Notes under the pieces: model-generated
Told to the model about the DNA's origin: nothing
Databases searched by the model: none
Seen by the model: the letters and a program-made list of their open reading frames with translations, nothing else
Made by a program: the position numbers and the translations under genes
Source of the DNA: Sweltsa coloradensis
Taxonomy: Eukaryota > Arthropoda > Insecta > Plecoptera > Chloroperlidae
Assembly: GCA_024449915.1 (NCBI GenBank)
Contig: JAMZAV010000798.1
Location: 310,001-374,000 of the forward strand
DNA length: 64,000 nt
Reading direction: 5' to 3'
Shown: positions 1 to 11,286 of the stretch, in pieces
How the letters are laid out: each line of letters starts with the position of its first letter
Position numbering within the stretch: position 1 is the first letter of the stretch

Positions 1-41
1 AGAATTAACTATGGGCCTTATTTAGTTTAAAAAAAACTTCT

Positions 42-125
42 GTTCATATAGCGGGAATCGAAACCTGTACATTCTGGATTAAAAGCAGAGACGCTAACCA
101 CAAAACCAACAAGCCACACAATAGT
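42..125 (-). repeat. tRNA-derived SINE fragment (family D)
   Basis: On the minus strand this reads as a tRNA-like head: a TTAGCGTCTCTGC A-box-like stretch followed by GTACAGGTTTCGATTCCCGC, which resembles a B box. The same arrangement is better preserved at 32880-32955 and is also seen at 41685-41765. It lacks a full cloverleaf, so it is a SINE remnant rather than a tRNA gene. Confidence 0.5.
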
Positions 126-130
126 GTTTT

Positions 131-970
131 ATTAATTAATTAATTTTTAAGGTTTTTACTTGTCTGTATAATTTATTAGCGGTAAGTAAATGGTTATTGT
201 TATTAGTATTAATGACAAGCTATCTCTAGACTTCATGTAATAATCTTCCAATGGTTTTCCATACAGTTAAATTCGGATAACTTCATAATGATAATTTTTA
301 ATGGTAATAGCCTACCGTAAAATCCCTTGAATGTTTGGTACTAAAATTAACCCGCACTAATTTTGAATCGCCTAATAGATAATAACCAATGTTAACACTG
401 GGCAATGTTATAATTTATGTGCCAGAGTGTGTAAATCAATGACTCGAAGAAAATCAACGACGTCGTAAAGCGCATTATTATCATCAGGGTGAATGTACCG
501 TACGTTACACATGAGCAATTAATTTAGATTACAAGTTGAAACTGTCTAGTTATGAACAACTCTTATCTCACTTGCCAGTATTGAACTCGAACTCGGTAAT
601 GCATCGCCTACGTTATGAACTTTATGTTTGCAATTACCATTCGGATTCTATTTTCACTCAATTTACAAGGTACCACCACCGTTAAGTACAATTGATTTTC
701 AAGTACATACACAAGTAAACCGCGTATGTCACAACTGCAAGCTAATTGATAATTTACTTAAATGCAATAATTAAATATCTCAAAATCTCTAATTTATTTA
801 TTTCACAAACACAATATAATCAGCGAACTACCATCGAAATTTGAAGCACTGGTTATGTAATTATTTTCAATGTTTTAAGAACAATGGTATTGTTTACTTT
901 AAAATGTAAACTCAATTCATACTTAACATTCGATGTTAGTTTGAAATTATGTTTGAAATTACTGCCTTTC
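131..970. other. AT-rich stretch, no feature recognised
   Basis: I see no coding region, RNA gene or recognisable repeat here. The open frame near 884-1225 runs into the T-rich interior of the next repeat and is not a gene. Confidence 0.5.
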
Positions 971-972
971 TC

Positions 973-1050
973 CAGTAACCTGTATTGTTTATTGGATGAG
1001 CGAAGCGAAGACTTCAATTTCACCGACCCCCCAAAAAATTTAGCTCGGGT

Positions 1051-1085
<35 letters not shown>

Positions 1086-1602
1086 TTTGTTTTTTTGTCT
1101 GTTTGTTAACTCTCTACCAGACAAACGGCTTATCCGATATTGATGAAAATTTGACAGGACCTTCGAAATCTCTGAACTTAGAGGTGTATTGTTTTTGGGT
1201 ACAATCGAAGAAATATTTCTCATGAATATCGTACTTTTACGATTTTTTTCGATTTTTAGTGCGATATTTTCGTGACATTTGGGCCAATTCTGACCAAACG
1301 GGTGGGGCTACAACGTTCATATTATACATGGACATTAAGGTTATGGTGATGTAGTACCTTTTGAAAGAAAAAGTTGAAAAAGTTAGCCAGAATCCATAGA
1401 AAAAATCTTTTAATATAAGTTTTTACGGTAAATAATACCAATTGACAAGAAACAAAAGAAACTTGACAACATTCACCTACAATGCGTAGGCAGCAAAACA
1501 AAGCACTTGCAAAAGTAAAGATATCCCAAGCAAACTTTAAACTTTAAAAAAGCTCATCCATCAACGCGGCGGGACTTTAGCGTTTTCCTAGTTAAATTCC
1601 AC
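973..1602 (-). repeat. Interspersed repeat family R1 (MITE-like), copy 1
   Basis: The left end is TTGGATGAGCGAAGCG and the right end is GCTCATCCATCAACGCGGCGGGAC followed by TTTAGCGTTTTCCTAG. The ends therefore carry an inverted TTGGATGAGC. The interior holds a long T run (1050-1084) and a stretch (about 1120-1290) with the CGGCTTATCCGAT, ATCTCTGAACTTAGA and ATCGTACTTTTACGATTTTTT blocks. It matches the copies at 2247, 17052, 22478 and 31058 in inverted or direct orientation. It is non-coding and looks like a non-autonomous element. Confidence 0.7.
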
Positions 1603-2246
1603 CATTCGAAATTTTCGCTTTTGATATCCATAATAAATTTCCATAATAAACATTCTTTGGAGTATTTGCTAGTAAAATTTGTAATTCTCTCCTTACTCAT
1701 TTTACAACGTTTCTTCACAAATACAAATATCATCTATTGTTGAAGAAAATTTTTTAAATGTAGGCCAAGTAAACATAGCAACATTATTCTACGAAAACTT
1801 CACATTATCAAGCATTTGTGCTACAACGTTATTCATCCACATAAACATTCATAGTTTATATTTTCATTTTATTTTGCTCTATTTCACATCTCTGTATCCA
1901 TAATCCAGCTCGTCTCACAGTAAGAATTTTATAATATGCAAATATGTTGATTGTGCAGAGATGCATCCAGCGCCTGGCGGTCTACAGCTGGCCGCTGACC
2001 CCAGGTCAAAACCCAAGGTTCCTCATGACAGCTCAACTTTCGGCCATATTTACGATGTCATTAATTTATGGAGAATATAAATTATGCTAGATTTTACCAC
2101 GTATTTAGGTCTTAGTCAGAAATGGCGTCGAGAGTTATGTATAATTATTACCAAGAACACTAGCGAGGCTGAATTATCTTCGTGCTGGTAGTGTAATGGT
2201 TGTTGTAGATTGGCGTTGGTTTGTTAATTATAGGGTTTTACTAGGA
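1603..2246. other. No feature recognised
   Basis: This is AT-rich sequence between two R1 copies in opposite orientation. A slightly GC-richer patch at about 1966-2030 (GGCCGCTGACCCCAGG) has no recognisable coding content. Confidence 0.4.
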
Positions 2247-2804
2247 AAACGCTTAAGTCCCGCCGCGTCGTTGGATGAGCGTAATTGGTGAATTGAGCTG
2301 CCATGTGTTTGCGGATTTTCTGTTGTTCTGTGAAAAAATCAGAACTTTGTTGAAATTTTTTAAAAATAAAATCAAATTAAATAAAAAATTAACTTTTTTT
2401 TTTTAATTAATCGTAATTTTAAAAAAGGAAAAAATCATTATAATCGGATAAAGCATGTAGGGGTTATAAGCAGAAGAAATTTAAAAAATCGTAAAATTGC
2501 GATTTTCGTGAGAAATAATTATTTGATTACGCTCAAATTTCACACGAATATATCAATTCATAAAATTAAGGTTCTGTGAAAAAATCATTACAATCGGATA
2601 AAGCATGTAGGAGTTATAAGTCGAAGAAATTTTTTAAAAATCGAAAAAAATCGTAAAATTGCGATTTTCATGAGAAATAATTTTTCGATTGCGCTCAAAA
2701 ACGTGGCAGTTCTTAGTTCAGAGATTTCAAAGACCTCCATAAAATTTCATCGCAATCGGAGTATCGGTTTAGCCGGAATCGTGTTAACAGACAGACAAAA
2801 ATAC

Positions 2805-2835
<31 letters not shown>

Positions 2836-2923
2836 AAAAAAAACATTCCGGATTTTTTTCTCCAGTGTAGTGAAATGGAATCTTCGCTTCGCTCGCTACG
2901 CTCGCTACGCTCATCCAATAATT
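2247..2923 (+). repeat. Interspersed repeat family R1, copy 2
   Basis: It starts TAGGAAAACGCTTAAGTCCC then GCCGCGTCGTTGGATGAGCG, and ends CGCTACGCTCATCCAATA, so TTGGATGAGCG is inverted at the two ends. Inside, a unit of about 130-140 bp is tandemly repeated. Its anchors are AATCGGATAAAGCATGTAG, TTATAAG..GAAGAAATTT and CGTAAAATTGCGATTTTC, seen at about 2440-2580 and 2580-2700. A GAAA microsatellite (2806-2840) lies near the right end. The overlapping open frame is not a gene. Confidence 0.75.
2806..2842 (+). repeat. (GAAA)n microsatellite
   Basis: About eight GAAA units inside R1 copy 2. The sister copy at 17052-17842 has only an A-rich run here, so the tract expanded after the copies separated. 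Confidence 0.85.
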
Positions 2924-3264
2924 TCAGGCTCAAATCCCGGGTGCAGGGAACATTTATATCGATTCATCTATAACAATAATATAATAATAATATTATAACA
3001 TATTACAATTATAATTTATTCAATATCCACCAGATTCACATCTTTATCAACATATTAATCAAGTTCTACTATAACTGAAGGGTACTAACAGTAAGAGAAA
3101 TGTTAAATTTTTTATTTAATTTTTTTTAATTTTATACTTCCAATTTTATAAATACCACTAACAACAGAGCACACAACCTTAAGTGTGGTGTAGCCATTGG
3201 AATTCAATTAATTAAATAGTAGATACCAAATCATAATCAAATTAGTACGAAAATGCCACGATTC
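2924..3264. other. AT-rich stretch, no feature recognised
   Basis: The sequence is rich in ATAATA runs and poly-A/T. I see no coding or structural signal. Confidence 0.4.
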
Positions 3265-3375
3265 TAGCCAATAATGTGCGTTTGTACTTTTCAAGCTATG
3301 TCTACATTTTTCCATTGATCAAGTTGATTTTGTTATGTGCATACTCAGAAAGGTGATGCCTTCCTCGTGCATGCT
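3265..3375 (+). repeat. Interspersed repeat family F fragment
   Basis: Shares the ordered blocks TGTGCGTTTGTACTTTTC, CTACATTTTTCCATTGATCA and GTGCATACTCAGAAAGGT with 28885-28985 (same strand) and with the minus strand of 61140-61260. No coding potential is seen. Confidence 0.6.
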
Positions 3376-3989
3376 TTTAAATTAGTAAACTACAGGATTC
3401 TTACAGGCCTATAAATAAATACCAATATGATGATTACACAACTGCCAACCCAAAAAATACTGATAAATGAAAATAGAATATTAATGAATTTCTATCTTCA
3501 CAAGGTCTATTTTGAAATTGTCAAACTCATAACTTCACATTACTGTTTTCGCTAATTAGAATCAGACACAGATCGCATCGTAATTTTTTAGCAGCTGCAA
3601 AATAAGTTTATTGTTCTTTAAGTTTGACAGCATTGATAAACAAATTGCAATCAAGGGCCACCCATGATAAATAAGAATTGTATGACCGTGGAACGTCATG
3701 AACACAGCATTTAACATTCTATTGGACATTTTCTTATTGATAAGCATTAACCCTCCGTGAATATTATTTGTGGCCATGGTAAGTGGTAACCAACTTGTTA
3801 ATTTAACTGTGCACTTTTAAGTGGTGTTCATACATCATCTGAAACATTCAATAACAACACACACGGCTTTTTAATATTGTTAAAGTAAGACACATTTAAA
3901 ATACAATATATTATTTTTCAACATATTTTTAGTTTTTTGAATATATCTGTCAAATTTGCAAAAGCCTAATCTGTTAAAGATTAATTTAT
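3376..3989. other. No feature recognised
   Basis: The short open frames here, about 60-75 codons on either strand, show no family motif, no biased composition and no homologue elsewhere in the window. Confidence 0.4.
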
Positions 3990-4320
3990 GCTCTGATTCT
4001 ATTTTTCGAATATCTGCTCTTTTAGACCAAGTATATGAGGGAGAGAAGCTCCTCAATCGGTATAATTTTCCCGTCTGTCCACCCGTCTGTGCGTGTATCA
4101 CGTCTCACGATATAAAAACCGAACTTACATCTGATTAAAATGCGTTTTTTAAACATTAACCTTCAACAAGGATGATATACATAATGTTTTTGGTTTCACT
4201 GAGTCTGTGAGGGGGGGGCGGCACCTCCACCAATAATGAAGGCTATAAACAAGCGATGAACCCCAAAAAATGTGGATACCCGTGTGCCCGGCACCTCCAC
4301 CAAAAATGTCGTTTTTTGCG
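3990..4320 (-). repeat. SINE-like repeat family C, copy 1
   Basis: On the minus strand the order is GGTGGAGGTGCCG, then AATCCTTGTTGAAGG-type spacer, then GTGAGACGTGATACACGCAC, then ACGGGTGGACAGACGG. The GGTGGAGGTGCCG block occurs twice (4222-4240 and 4290-4304). The same order of blocks recurs at 6650-6895 and 20780-21330. Confidence 0.6.
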
Positions 4321-5404
4321 TTTTATATGTTTTTGAACATTTTGTTTGTTGCTATTTGTTGTTTGTTTGTTTGTTTCTGTTTGTTTTGTTTATTACCTTG
4401 ATTAAAATAAGGTAGATGCTATGTAGGGCCAATTTAGGTGTTGACAAATAAATAAATCTCAAGCGATTTATCCAGCTTCTATCTAATACATTCCGCAACA
4501 CATATTCGATGGGACGTACCTATTAAAAGATTGTCCTTCTTGCTCTAGACTCTTTTAAACCGTCCAAATGATCCGACAAGTCGCAAAGTCCCTGGTCTTA
4601 TCGTCTTAATGGCGCGGAAACTCGTAATACAAAGCGAGAATAATTAGCCGTGAAATTTATTTCGCCTGGTCGTAGAAATTTCAATAATACGAATCATTAC
4701 CTCATTTTGTAAATGTCAACGCTTCAGTATAGCATGGATATAGGTCAAGGGTAGTCGTAAAAATGTTCAGTCTAGACATATAGAAGATGGTGCTGAAGTG
4801 ATGTACCAGACTCACACTTGCATTTCATTCGGTACGGTATATTAATCAGTCAGTGGACTTGAACATCATTCGGGTAATATCGTCACAACATAATCAGTGT
4901 AAAACATAGTGAAACAAGAATTACGTACATTTCTTAAGAGCCTTGATGACCTGAAAGTCGTTTAGTTACAAACAAATTACAGCAAAAATGTAACGCCAAA
5001 ACACACAACCGTGGATAAATACTTAACAGCGAACACCTTTTGGATAAGGTCTCAATTTGATGGATGGTAGCTGAATAGCTTGTATTGCTTACATAAGCCT
5101 ACCCGTATTGTTAATTTTTCAATAAAGCTTATTTACAACTGTATAAATTCATGAAAAGCTGGTAAATTTTACTGATTTCACTAAGCTAAGATTTGAATAT
5201 TGAAAATAGACATTTTTGTATTAAAAACGCGTCTTTAGAAAAAAAATTCAGTAGCAATTTGTCGTTAGTAAATTTGATAATTAAACTACGAAAACCCCAC
5301 GCAACGCATCAAGAAGTCCTGTGTAGACTTAAATGGATAATACCAAAAATAAATTGTTAATATAATTTTTATACTTATGAATAAACTTTGACAAAAACGA
5401 GGGT
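4321..5404. other. No gene recognised
   Basis: A GTTT-rich simple stretch lies at 4330-4395. The remainder is AT-rich with no coding signal. Confidence 0.4.
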
Positions 5405-5550
5405 TAAGGAAAACAGTCAGACTTGGACTTTTTCGATCTAGGTCCGTCAACCAAAATCGACCACGAGAATTAACGTGGATTCGTTTTTATGCTTCGTAAC
5501 CTTGGAAGATTATGGTCAAAACTCAAAACCAATAAAAGTTTGTCTGTACG
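5405..5550 (+). repeat. Old fragment of repeat family E
   Basis: Aligns by eye with 39720-39830 of the full-length family E copy. The shared blocks are TTTTCGA.CTAGGTCC.TC, then CGTGGATTCGTTTTTATGC against ATGGGGACGATCTTTATGCC, then ACCTTGGAAGATTATGGTC. It is more diverged than the other copies, so it is probably an older insertion. Confidence 0.55.
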
Positions 5551-6059
5551 GTTCGGTAGAGAACCAGTCATTGGCGCTGGGGCACTAACCGTACTATAAA
5601 CTCCATGGCGTCATTGTCAGCAGTAACGCATAAAACTCCACGCTATAAGTACGAGCCACCGCTGGGCCGCGCACCACGGGTTCTCTCTAGGTCAGCGGCC
5701 ACTTCTAAAAGGCGAATATGCTATTTTTACGCGCCAGTTATCTCAAGCCTCTGCCGCTCATCTTTTCAAGGGGATCGTTAATTCGTCTGCATACATAATT
5801 AACAATGTGTACACAAGTATAAATCATTTCGGCAGCGGGAAGCCGTTTAATGGTTTAATTGCATAGTTAGCGGCGATGATAGGACCACAGGGTCGTTTGA
5901 GATTGTCCAAAATATGTGTTAGAAGTTTAAAACGTGATGTAGTAACAAATTTAAATTGTAGATTTCAATTTAATTTCGTACAAGTATGTATTTATAAAGT
6001 TACGATTCTCTATCCACTCGGTTCCAATAACCAATTTTCAATGAGGGGCATTTTTATCA
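5551..6059. other. No gene recognised
   Basis: Contains one GC-richer patch (about 5640-5715). The 62-codon open frame at 5876-6064 shows no protein motif. Confidence 0.35.
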
Positions 6060-6125
6060 ATTGACTATGATTGTGCTTCGTTGCTATGATGGCTCCAAAT
6101 TCACAGTTGAGAGACTCTAAAATAT
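6060..6125 (+). repeat. SINE body fragment (family D)
   Basis: The block TTGTGCTTCGTTGCTATGA and the following GCTCCAAATTCACAGTT match 32788-32825, where the same body lies next to a tRNA-like head. It is therefore likely a truncated copy of that SINE. Confidence 0.45.
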
Positions 6126-6184
6126 TAATGGAGTTAAGGGAGCGATCTCACCTATGTATTACTTTTCGTTTTCTTTTGTGTCAC

Positions 6185-6335
6185 GTCCCACAATTAAATC
6201 TTAACATTGGCATGTTTTTCTGTTGACATTGCTCTCCAACAAGAATGATACAGATTTGTTTGAATCCTAGTGATTACTAGGGCTAACTAGACCCCCCCTA
6301 AAGATGAATACTCGGCACCTCCACCATTACATTTG
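6185..6335 (-). repeat. SINE-like repeat family C, copy 2 (partial)
   Basis: The minus strand starts GGTGGAGGTGCCGAGTATTC and runs through a C-rich patch to CATTCTTGTTGGAGAGCAA, matching the first half of family C. The second half with the GTGAGACGTGAC block is absent. Confidence 0.55.
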
Positions 6336-6394
6336 AACTATGGAACAAGCGTGGTAAAATTACAGCTATATATATTTTGCTCCTAATTTTATAC

Positions 6395-6470
6395 GTTCAC
6401 AAACTTATTTATTTATTTATCGTCTATCCTATTCAGTTATAAGAACTGTTCGTTGTAGGTGAAATTACAA
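6395..6470 (+). repeat. Family C tail module
   Basis: TTATTTATTTATCGTCTATC, CTATTCAGTTATAAGAACTG is a module that recurs at 10265-10340, 20825-20880, 21040-21090, 22205-22290, 25310-25365 (minus) and 32555-32625. It looks like a SINE tail or body module with its own simple-repeat seed. Confidence 0.5.
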
Positions 6471-6644
6471 CTGCTGTTGTTAGATCTTTGTAATGTCTTG
6501 AATGTACATTATGACCCAAAACAGGGACTGAAGTTACTTAATTAACAGGTTGGCGAATAAGGATACAAACATAATATTCCTCTATATTGTTTGTTATATT
6601 GTGTTGTTGTTATATTATTTGTGTTGTATTGTAATTGTCTATAT

Positions 6645-6895
6645 TATTGGTGTAGGTGCCGGGTTGAAAAAATGATCCCCTTTGAATGTTTATTACCGAC
6701 CCCCATGACCAAAAGTGTCATCTAAAACATTTTCTCAATCCTTGCTGAATGGCAATGTTCACAAAAAGATCAATGTCAATCGCAGGTCATGTTCGGTTTC
6801 CATCGTGAGACGTGACACAACGCACAGACGGACGGACAGAAAAGTGGTGCATACTGGGGAGTTTCGCAGTTCACTACTCAATTTGTTAACTGCAA
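6645..6895 (+). repeat. SINE-like repeat family C, copy 3
   Basis: Contains GGTGTAGGTGCCGGGT, then TTTCTCAATCCTTGCTGAA, then TCGGTTTCCATCGTGAGACG and ACGCACAGACGGACGGACAG, then GGGGAGTTTCGCAGTTC. This order matches 21185-21330. The overlapping 69-codon frame is part of the repeat and not a gene. Confidence 0.65.
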
Positions 6896-8007
6896 ACTTA
6901 ATCGTTGTTTTTGTTGTTACTTGAAGCATGTTTTGCACACGTTTTTTCTCGTTGTACTATGCTGCTAACGCCATTGATTAAAGCGCGCCGGAAGGGACTA
7001 TTAGAGGGGCGTGAAGTGCATTCATCTTGTCTGAATTGGTGTAGGTGTAGCAAACGAACGGATTACATTACACCCGCATGACGTCAGAGCGATGTCGTGC
7101 CAGGGTTTCTAGTTTTCGAATGTGTTCGAAGTTGTCTGACTAGTAAACTCCTGCGGTTCCTTTCTCTTACAAACAACACAAACAAGTTAACGACGTTGAC
7201 GACAACGTCAATATATTACTAACAAATAACGCTTACAGCAGTACAATTATATACTCTTGCAATTTTCACATTCTTTGCACACTCAAAATGGTATTTTTTG
7301 TAAGTTTTGCTTAAAGTAAGTAATTTGTAAATCTTAAGTTTTCATCGTAGTTTTACAAAAAAAAACAAAACAGTCAGTCCACTATGATGGGTGTGAAATA
7401 TATAATTGCTTTTCATTACGTAAGGTTTGGCTGTATTTTTACAAGTTTTCTGTTATGTGTGGGATCAGGTTATCACCAAGTAAAATGTTTCACGTATACT
7501 TCATACTTAGATCACGGCAATGTCAATGCACTTTACTGTGCAACATTGTCAAAAATGTCCAAGATAATAGCACGCCCTAATTATGATCATGTGGTGGATA
7601 ACCCGCTTTGAGGCAACACCCGCTTGCCATTCAACACCATCCATCATCAAATTAAAGTTGACACTTTTCGACAACCGTGGTAATTTCTTATTCTAGCTCT
7701 TGATAACTTCATCACTGAAACTGCTGCTTATGTTTTATACTAGATTAGAACGGAAGAATTTCAAGACTTTGTGGACTAATGCACCATTCAAATCAAAGGT
7801 ACTACATCTAAAGTATCTACACACACATATAAATGCATCGGCACTGCCTAAAATAATTGTTAAATATTTGATTAGTTGTAGGTGCACATTAACTATTACT
7901 CAATAGACATTATTTATATAAAATATTGTGTTCTATCGATTGGCTAATCGAGCAAACATTCCGTGTGAATATGTTAAATTGTTATTTATATTTATACATT
8001 ATTCAGA
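6896..8007. other. No gene recognised; one CRE-like octamer
   Basis: A TGACGTCA octamer (CRE consensus) sits at about 7079-7086 in a slightly GC-richer patch (6960-7160). The downstream open frames at 7384-7611 and 7700-7906 start with MMGVKY and MITSSL but show no recognisable domain. I do not call a promoter or gene here. Confidence 0.3.
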
Positions 8008-8091
8008 ATTAAAAAAGTTCGCCCAACCTGGTAATCGAACCACCTGAAATGTGAGATCGTGTTCGATTACGTTGGGGCGGACTTTTTAATT
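8008..8091. repeat. Short foldback with tRNA-like core
   Basis: ATTAAAAAAGTTCGCCCAAC near the left edge pairs with GTTGGGGCGGACTTTTTAAT at the right edge. A second pair, GGTAATCGAAC and GTTCGATTAC, is nested inside and leaves a loop of about 20 nt. The inner arms resemble a tRNA T-arm. It could be a tiny MITE or a dimer of a tRNA-derived fragment. Confidence 0.6.
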
Positions 8092-10260
8092 TCTGTTAAA
8101 ACTATGCATTTAAAATCTTAACAACGCTTATACTCTATATTATTTTATTACTTTTATTAGTATTACTTTAAATATAATTGTAATTGTTAATTATATAGCC
8201 TTCATGTAATTGTTCTATAAATGTTCTGTTTCAATTGGTATTCTAGTCTAAAAAGGCTACCTGATGAAGAAGACAGAACTTTAATAAGTTATCCTACTAG
8301 TCAATTATTAAACATGACCAACGTTTTGATTTCAATAATTCTTTGATAGAATGAAAGTTGTATTAATGGCACTTGGCTGGAAGTTTTAACAATAACTTAT
8401 TAATTGTGTAATATTGAGATGTGTAACTGCACACTTTCATGTGTACGGATAAATTGTACACCCGCCAGAGAACGCTTCTTTGCCAATAAACACATACTTA
8501 TTTTTTTTATGTACGTGTCCTTTTGAACTGAGGCAAAGTGATTAACGCACGATAAGAAAATGTGAAAACGTTCATTCATGAAACAGTGTTTGTTTTTGTG
8601 GCTGTCTTTTTTATGAAGGCACATTAATATTACAATAATCTTAACATTTTCCTTCTCCACCTACTTTATAGCCCATAAACGCTCGATGTAAGAACAGTTA
8701 ACACTACTTGCGGGAGGATATACTCTACGCTAAAAACAAAAAGCATGTTCTTGTTCCTAGTTCCTAGCCTTGGACTAATGCGCATGCGTCAGTATTAACC
8801 TTACTGTGGATTACATTCCTGTGCACGGCATCTGTAATGAATTAATCACATATCCACCACCTCTTCATTTGACAAGTCTAAACCTAAAGCTAAGTAACAG
8901 ATATGTATACTGAGCAGTACTGTAGCTCAGTTACACCGAGGGGGGGGGGGGGGGGGGACTGTATTTATTGTTGGTGAAATTGTATTGTTATACATAAAAA
9001 TGGGGGAGGGAGGGGGATGAATATAAATTCCTGAATATTTTGAGTTAGTTTTAATTTATATTGTGATTAATTTTTACGGTAAAAATAAGGTCAAAGTCAC
9101 ACAAATTCTTTGCCATTTTTAGCTTCAATATCTCCGTAATTGAATTCGGTGAAGTTACCTCTTTTCTAATAACTGTTGGTTAAAGTTTTGATTAAGCAAT
9201 AATGTGATAAATTTGTACTTCGTGTATTTTGGATGTACTCAGCTCATTTGTTGTTTGAAATTATAGGGTTTCACGCAATTCTAATAGCAGACGATAGAAA
9301 ATTCAGTAATGTTTAATTGTTAATAACTCACAAACTAATTACGTCATGTGTATTCTTGTATTAGTCAAGTTGGATGGATGGATTATGGAAATGGATTATA
9401 AGTTATGATGGGGAGACTTAAATAATATTGTTTTGTATTTTCATGATTTGCTTCGTAAAAAATTGCTATGACCATCATCGTATGACATCGTTTACCAATT
9501 TATTGTACCACCGGAATTATAGTAATTACAATCCATAGGTTATTATATAATTAAAAGTACAAACAAGAAAATACATACAAAATATGAATAATAAAATGAA
9601 AAAAGTAATAAACAAAAAATAAAATACATAAAATATATGTCCTGTAAATTTGATTGCATTGCCGCTGCGAACCATTGAACATTTTAGATCTTTTAAATGT
9701 TCACACTATAATTTGTTATCACATATTCTTTCTCGGGTAATATAAATCTGCACACTGAGGTCATAGGTTATGATCTCATGCGGTGCAGTTTAACCACAAC
9801 ATTGGCATGACCTAGTCGCATCGCATACATATCCTGTCCACAACTGACGGATTTCCTATGCTCATCCGCTCCAAGAATAGAACATTCTAGGCCTACTCCA
9901 AACTGGATCAGAGAGACCGCAAAGATAAAAGAATGTTTTTAAATGATTCAATTGATGATTTGTGTCAATCCGGTCGTGATGACGTTAATGGGTGTAATGT
10001 GATAGAGCTTAATGTGAATGAAGGAAAATGTAGTTGACTTGAAATGCCTTGAGATTATAAGAATCTCATACAGCAAGTGTTTAATTCAGCAAGTCTATTT
10101 AAGTAACAAAACATCATTAATTATTTGTAAACAAAACATCTGGACCTATCTCTCTAGGTTTATAATTAGTCGAAACAACTCTCATCAAACAAGACAAATA
10201 TTAGCGCCATTTAAAACACTTCCTTCGATTCTGTGCGAGCGATTTTTTATTTTGCATAAT
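8092..10260. other. AT-rich stretch, no gene recognised
   Basis: The only notable structure is an 18-nt G homopolymer at 8940-8957, followed by a purine-rich GGGGGAGGGAGGGGGAT patch near 9001. The minus-strand 86-codon frame at 8400-8660 has no recognisable motif. The region 9540-9650 is A-rich. Confidence 0.4.
8940..8957 (+). repeat. Poly-G tract (18 nt)
   Basis: An uninterrupted run of G in AT-rich surroundings. Homopolymer length is often uncertain in assemblies. Confidence 0.85.
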
Positions 10261-10261
10261 C

Positions 10262-10345
10262 GTTATAAAACGAATTGTATTTATTTATTTTACGTCTATC
10301 ATACTCAATTATACACACTTATTTACAAAGTTTTACTAATTCTAC
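10262..10345 (+). repeat. Family C tail module
   Basis: TTTATTTATTTTACGTCTATC, ATACTCAATTATACACACTT and TTTACAAAG match the module seen at 6395-6470 and 21040-21090. It overlaps the end of an open frame (10018-10350) that I do not consider a gene. Confidence 0.5.
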
Positions 10346-10479
10346 TATGATGTTTGTAAGGAAAATTTATTTTTAGTAAATATGGGCCCAAGAGTACAAG
10401 AAGTATTAAATTAATATTTTGGCATGTATGACAATTTGATTGATTTTTGTAAATGTGTTTGTAAATATGATGTCTCGGT

Positions 10480-10838
10480 ATGGACAGTTTGAGTTATTGT
10501 GATGATGATGCTAACAATGATTGTAGTGGTAATGATAGTGGTAGTGAATGACTGAATGTGGTTAAAAGCATTGGAAGTAAATGTGAATAACGTAGTGCAG
10601 ACTGAAAGAGTGGTTGTCATTGTGTAGTTGTAGTTGAAATTATAGTTGTAATTGTAGTTTTAATTGTAGATGAATATGAAATTACAGTTGTAATTGTTGT
10701 TGTAGTTGTAGTTTGAATTGTAGCTGTAGTTGTTAATATGGTTGTTATTGTTGATGTAGTAATTACGTTATTGTAGTTGAAGTTTTATTGGTTGTTGTAT
10801 CTGTAAGTATCACACCCATACAAAAGAACGTAATAATG
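10480..10838 (+). repeat. Degenerate GTTGTA/GTAGTT satellite, left block
   Basis: From about 10490 the sequence is dominated by degenerate hexamers such as GTAGTT, GTTGTA and GTAATT. The same composition resumes at 11287-11378. The tract therefore looks like one satellite split by the MITE and bounded on the right by the long-TIR element. Confidence 0.65.
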
Positions 10839-11286
10839 CAGCCAAACCTAAAACACTCAAAAGCAATAAAATCTAAAAGAAGGGCCAAGCTCATGTACTC
10901 TTCTACATTTCCGCTTTCTTAGGGTAATTCATAAACTTACACTGCCCCGTTGCTACATCCTTGAAAAGTTTGACAAAATAGAATTTGCAATATTTAAACG
11001 TAATAGTTCATGCAACTATTAATTTAAACGTAATAGTTCAGGCCAACTATTAATTTAAACTAATAAATATTTAAACGTAATAGCCATGCAACTATTAATT
11101 TTAACGTAATAGTTCAGGCAACTATTAATTTAAACTTGCAAATTCCATTTTCCAAGGTTTTTAAGGATGTAGTTACGGGTTAGTGTACGTTTATGAATTA
11201 CCCTAAGAAAGCGCAAATGTAGAAGAGTACATGAGCTTGGACCTACTTTTAGATCTCATTAGTTTTGAGTGTGTAAGGTTTGGCTG
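10839..11286. mobile_element. Foldback MITE with ~150-bp terminal inverted repeats
   Basis: The left arm begins CAGCCAAACCTAAAACACTC and the right arm ends GAGTGTGTAAGGTTTGGCTG. Within the arms, CAAGCTCATGTACTCTTCTA and CTTTCTTAGGGTAATTCATA pair with their reverse complements at about 11165-11245. The arms run about 10839-10995 and 11135-11286. The flanking octamers TAATAATG and TATTATCG agree at only five positions, so a target duplication is not established. CAG...CTG ends would fit several DNA transposon superfamilies. There is no coding capacity, so it is non-autonomous. Confidence 0.8.
10996..11134. repeat. Central palindromic minisatellite of the MITE
   Basis: Four degenerate units of about 30-35 bp, each containing TAATAGTT..GCAACTATTA, which is itself an imperfect palindrome, joined by ATTTAAACG spacers. 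They fill the loop between the two MITE arms. Confidence 0.75.

Noticed and set aside
7384..7611. 75-codon frame downstream of a CRE-like octamer, possibly a secreted peptide
   Set aside because: The hydrophobic start could mimic a signal peptide, but there is no cleavage pattern, no conserved cysteine framework and no supporting neighbour.
10018..10350. 110-codon frame as a small gene
   Set aside because: It ends inside the family C tail module and shows only AT-driven composition.
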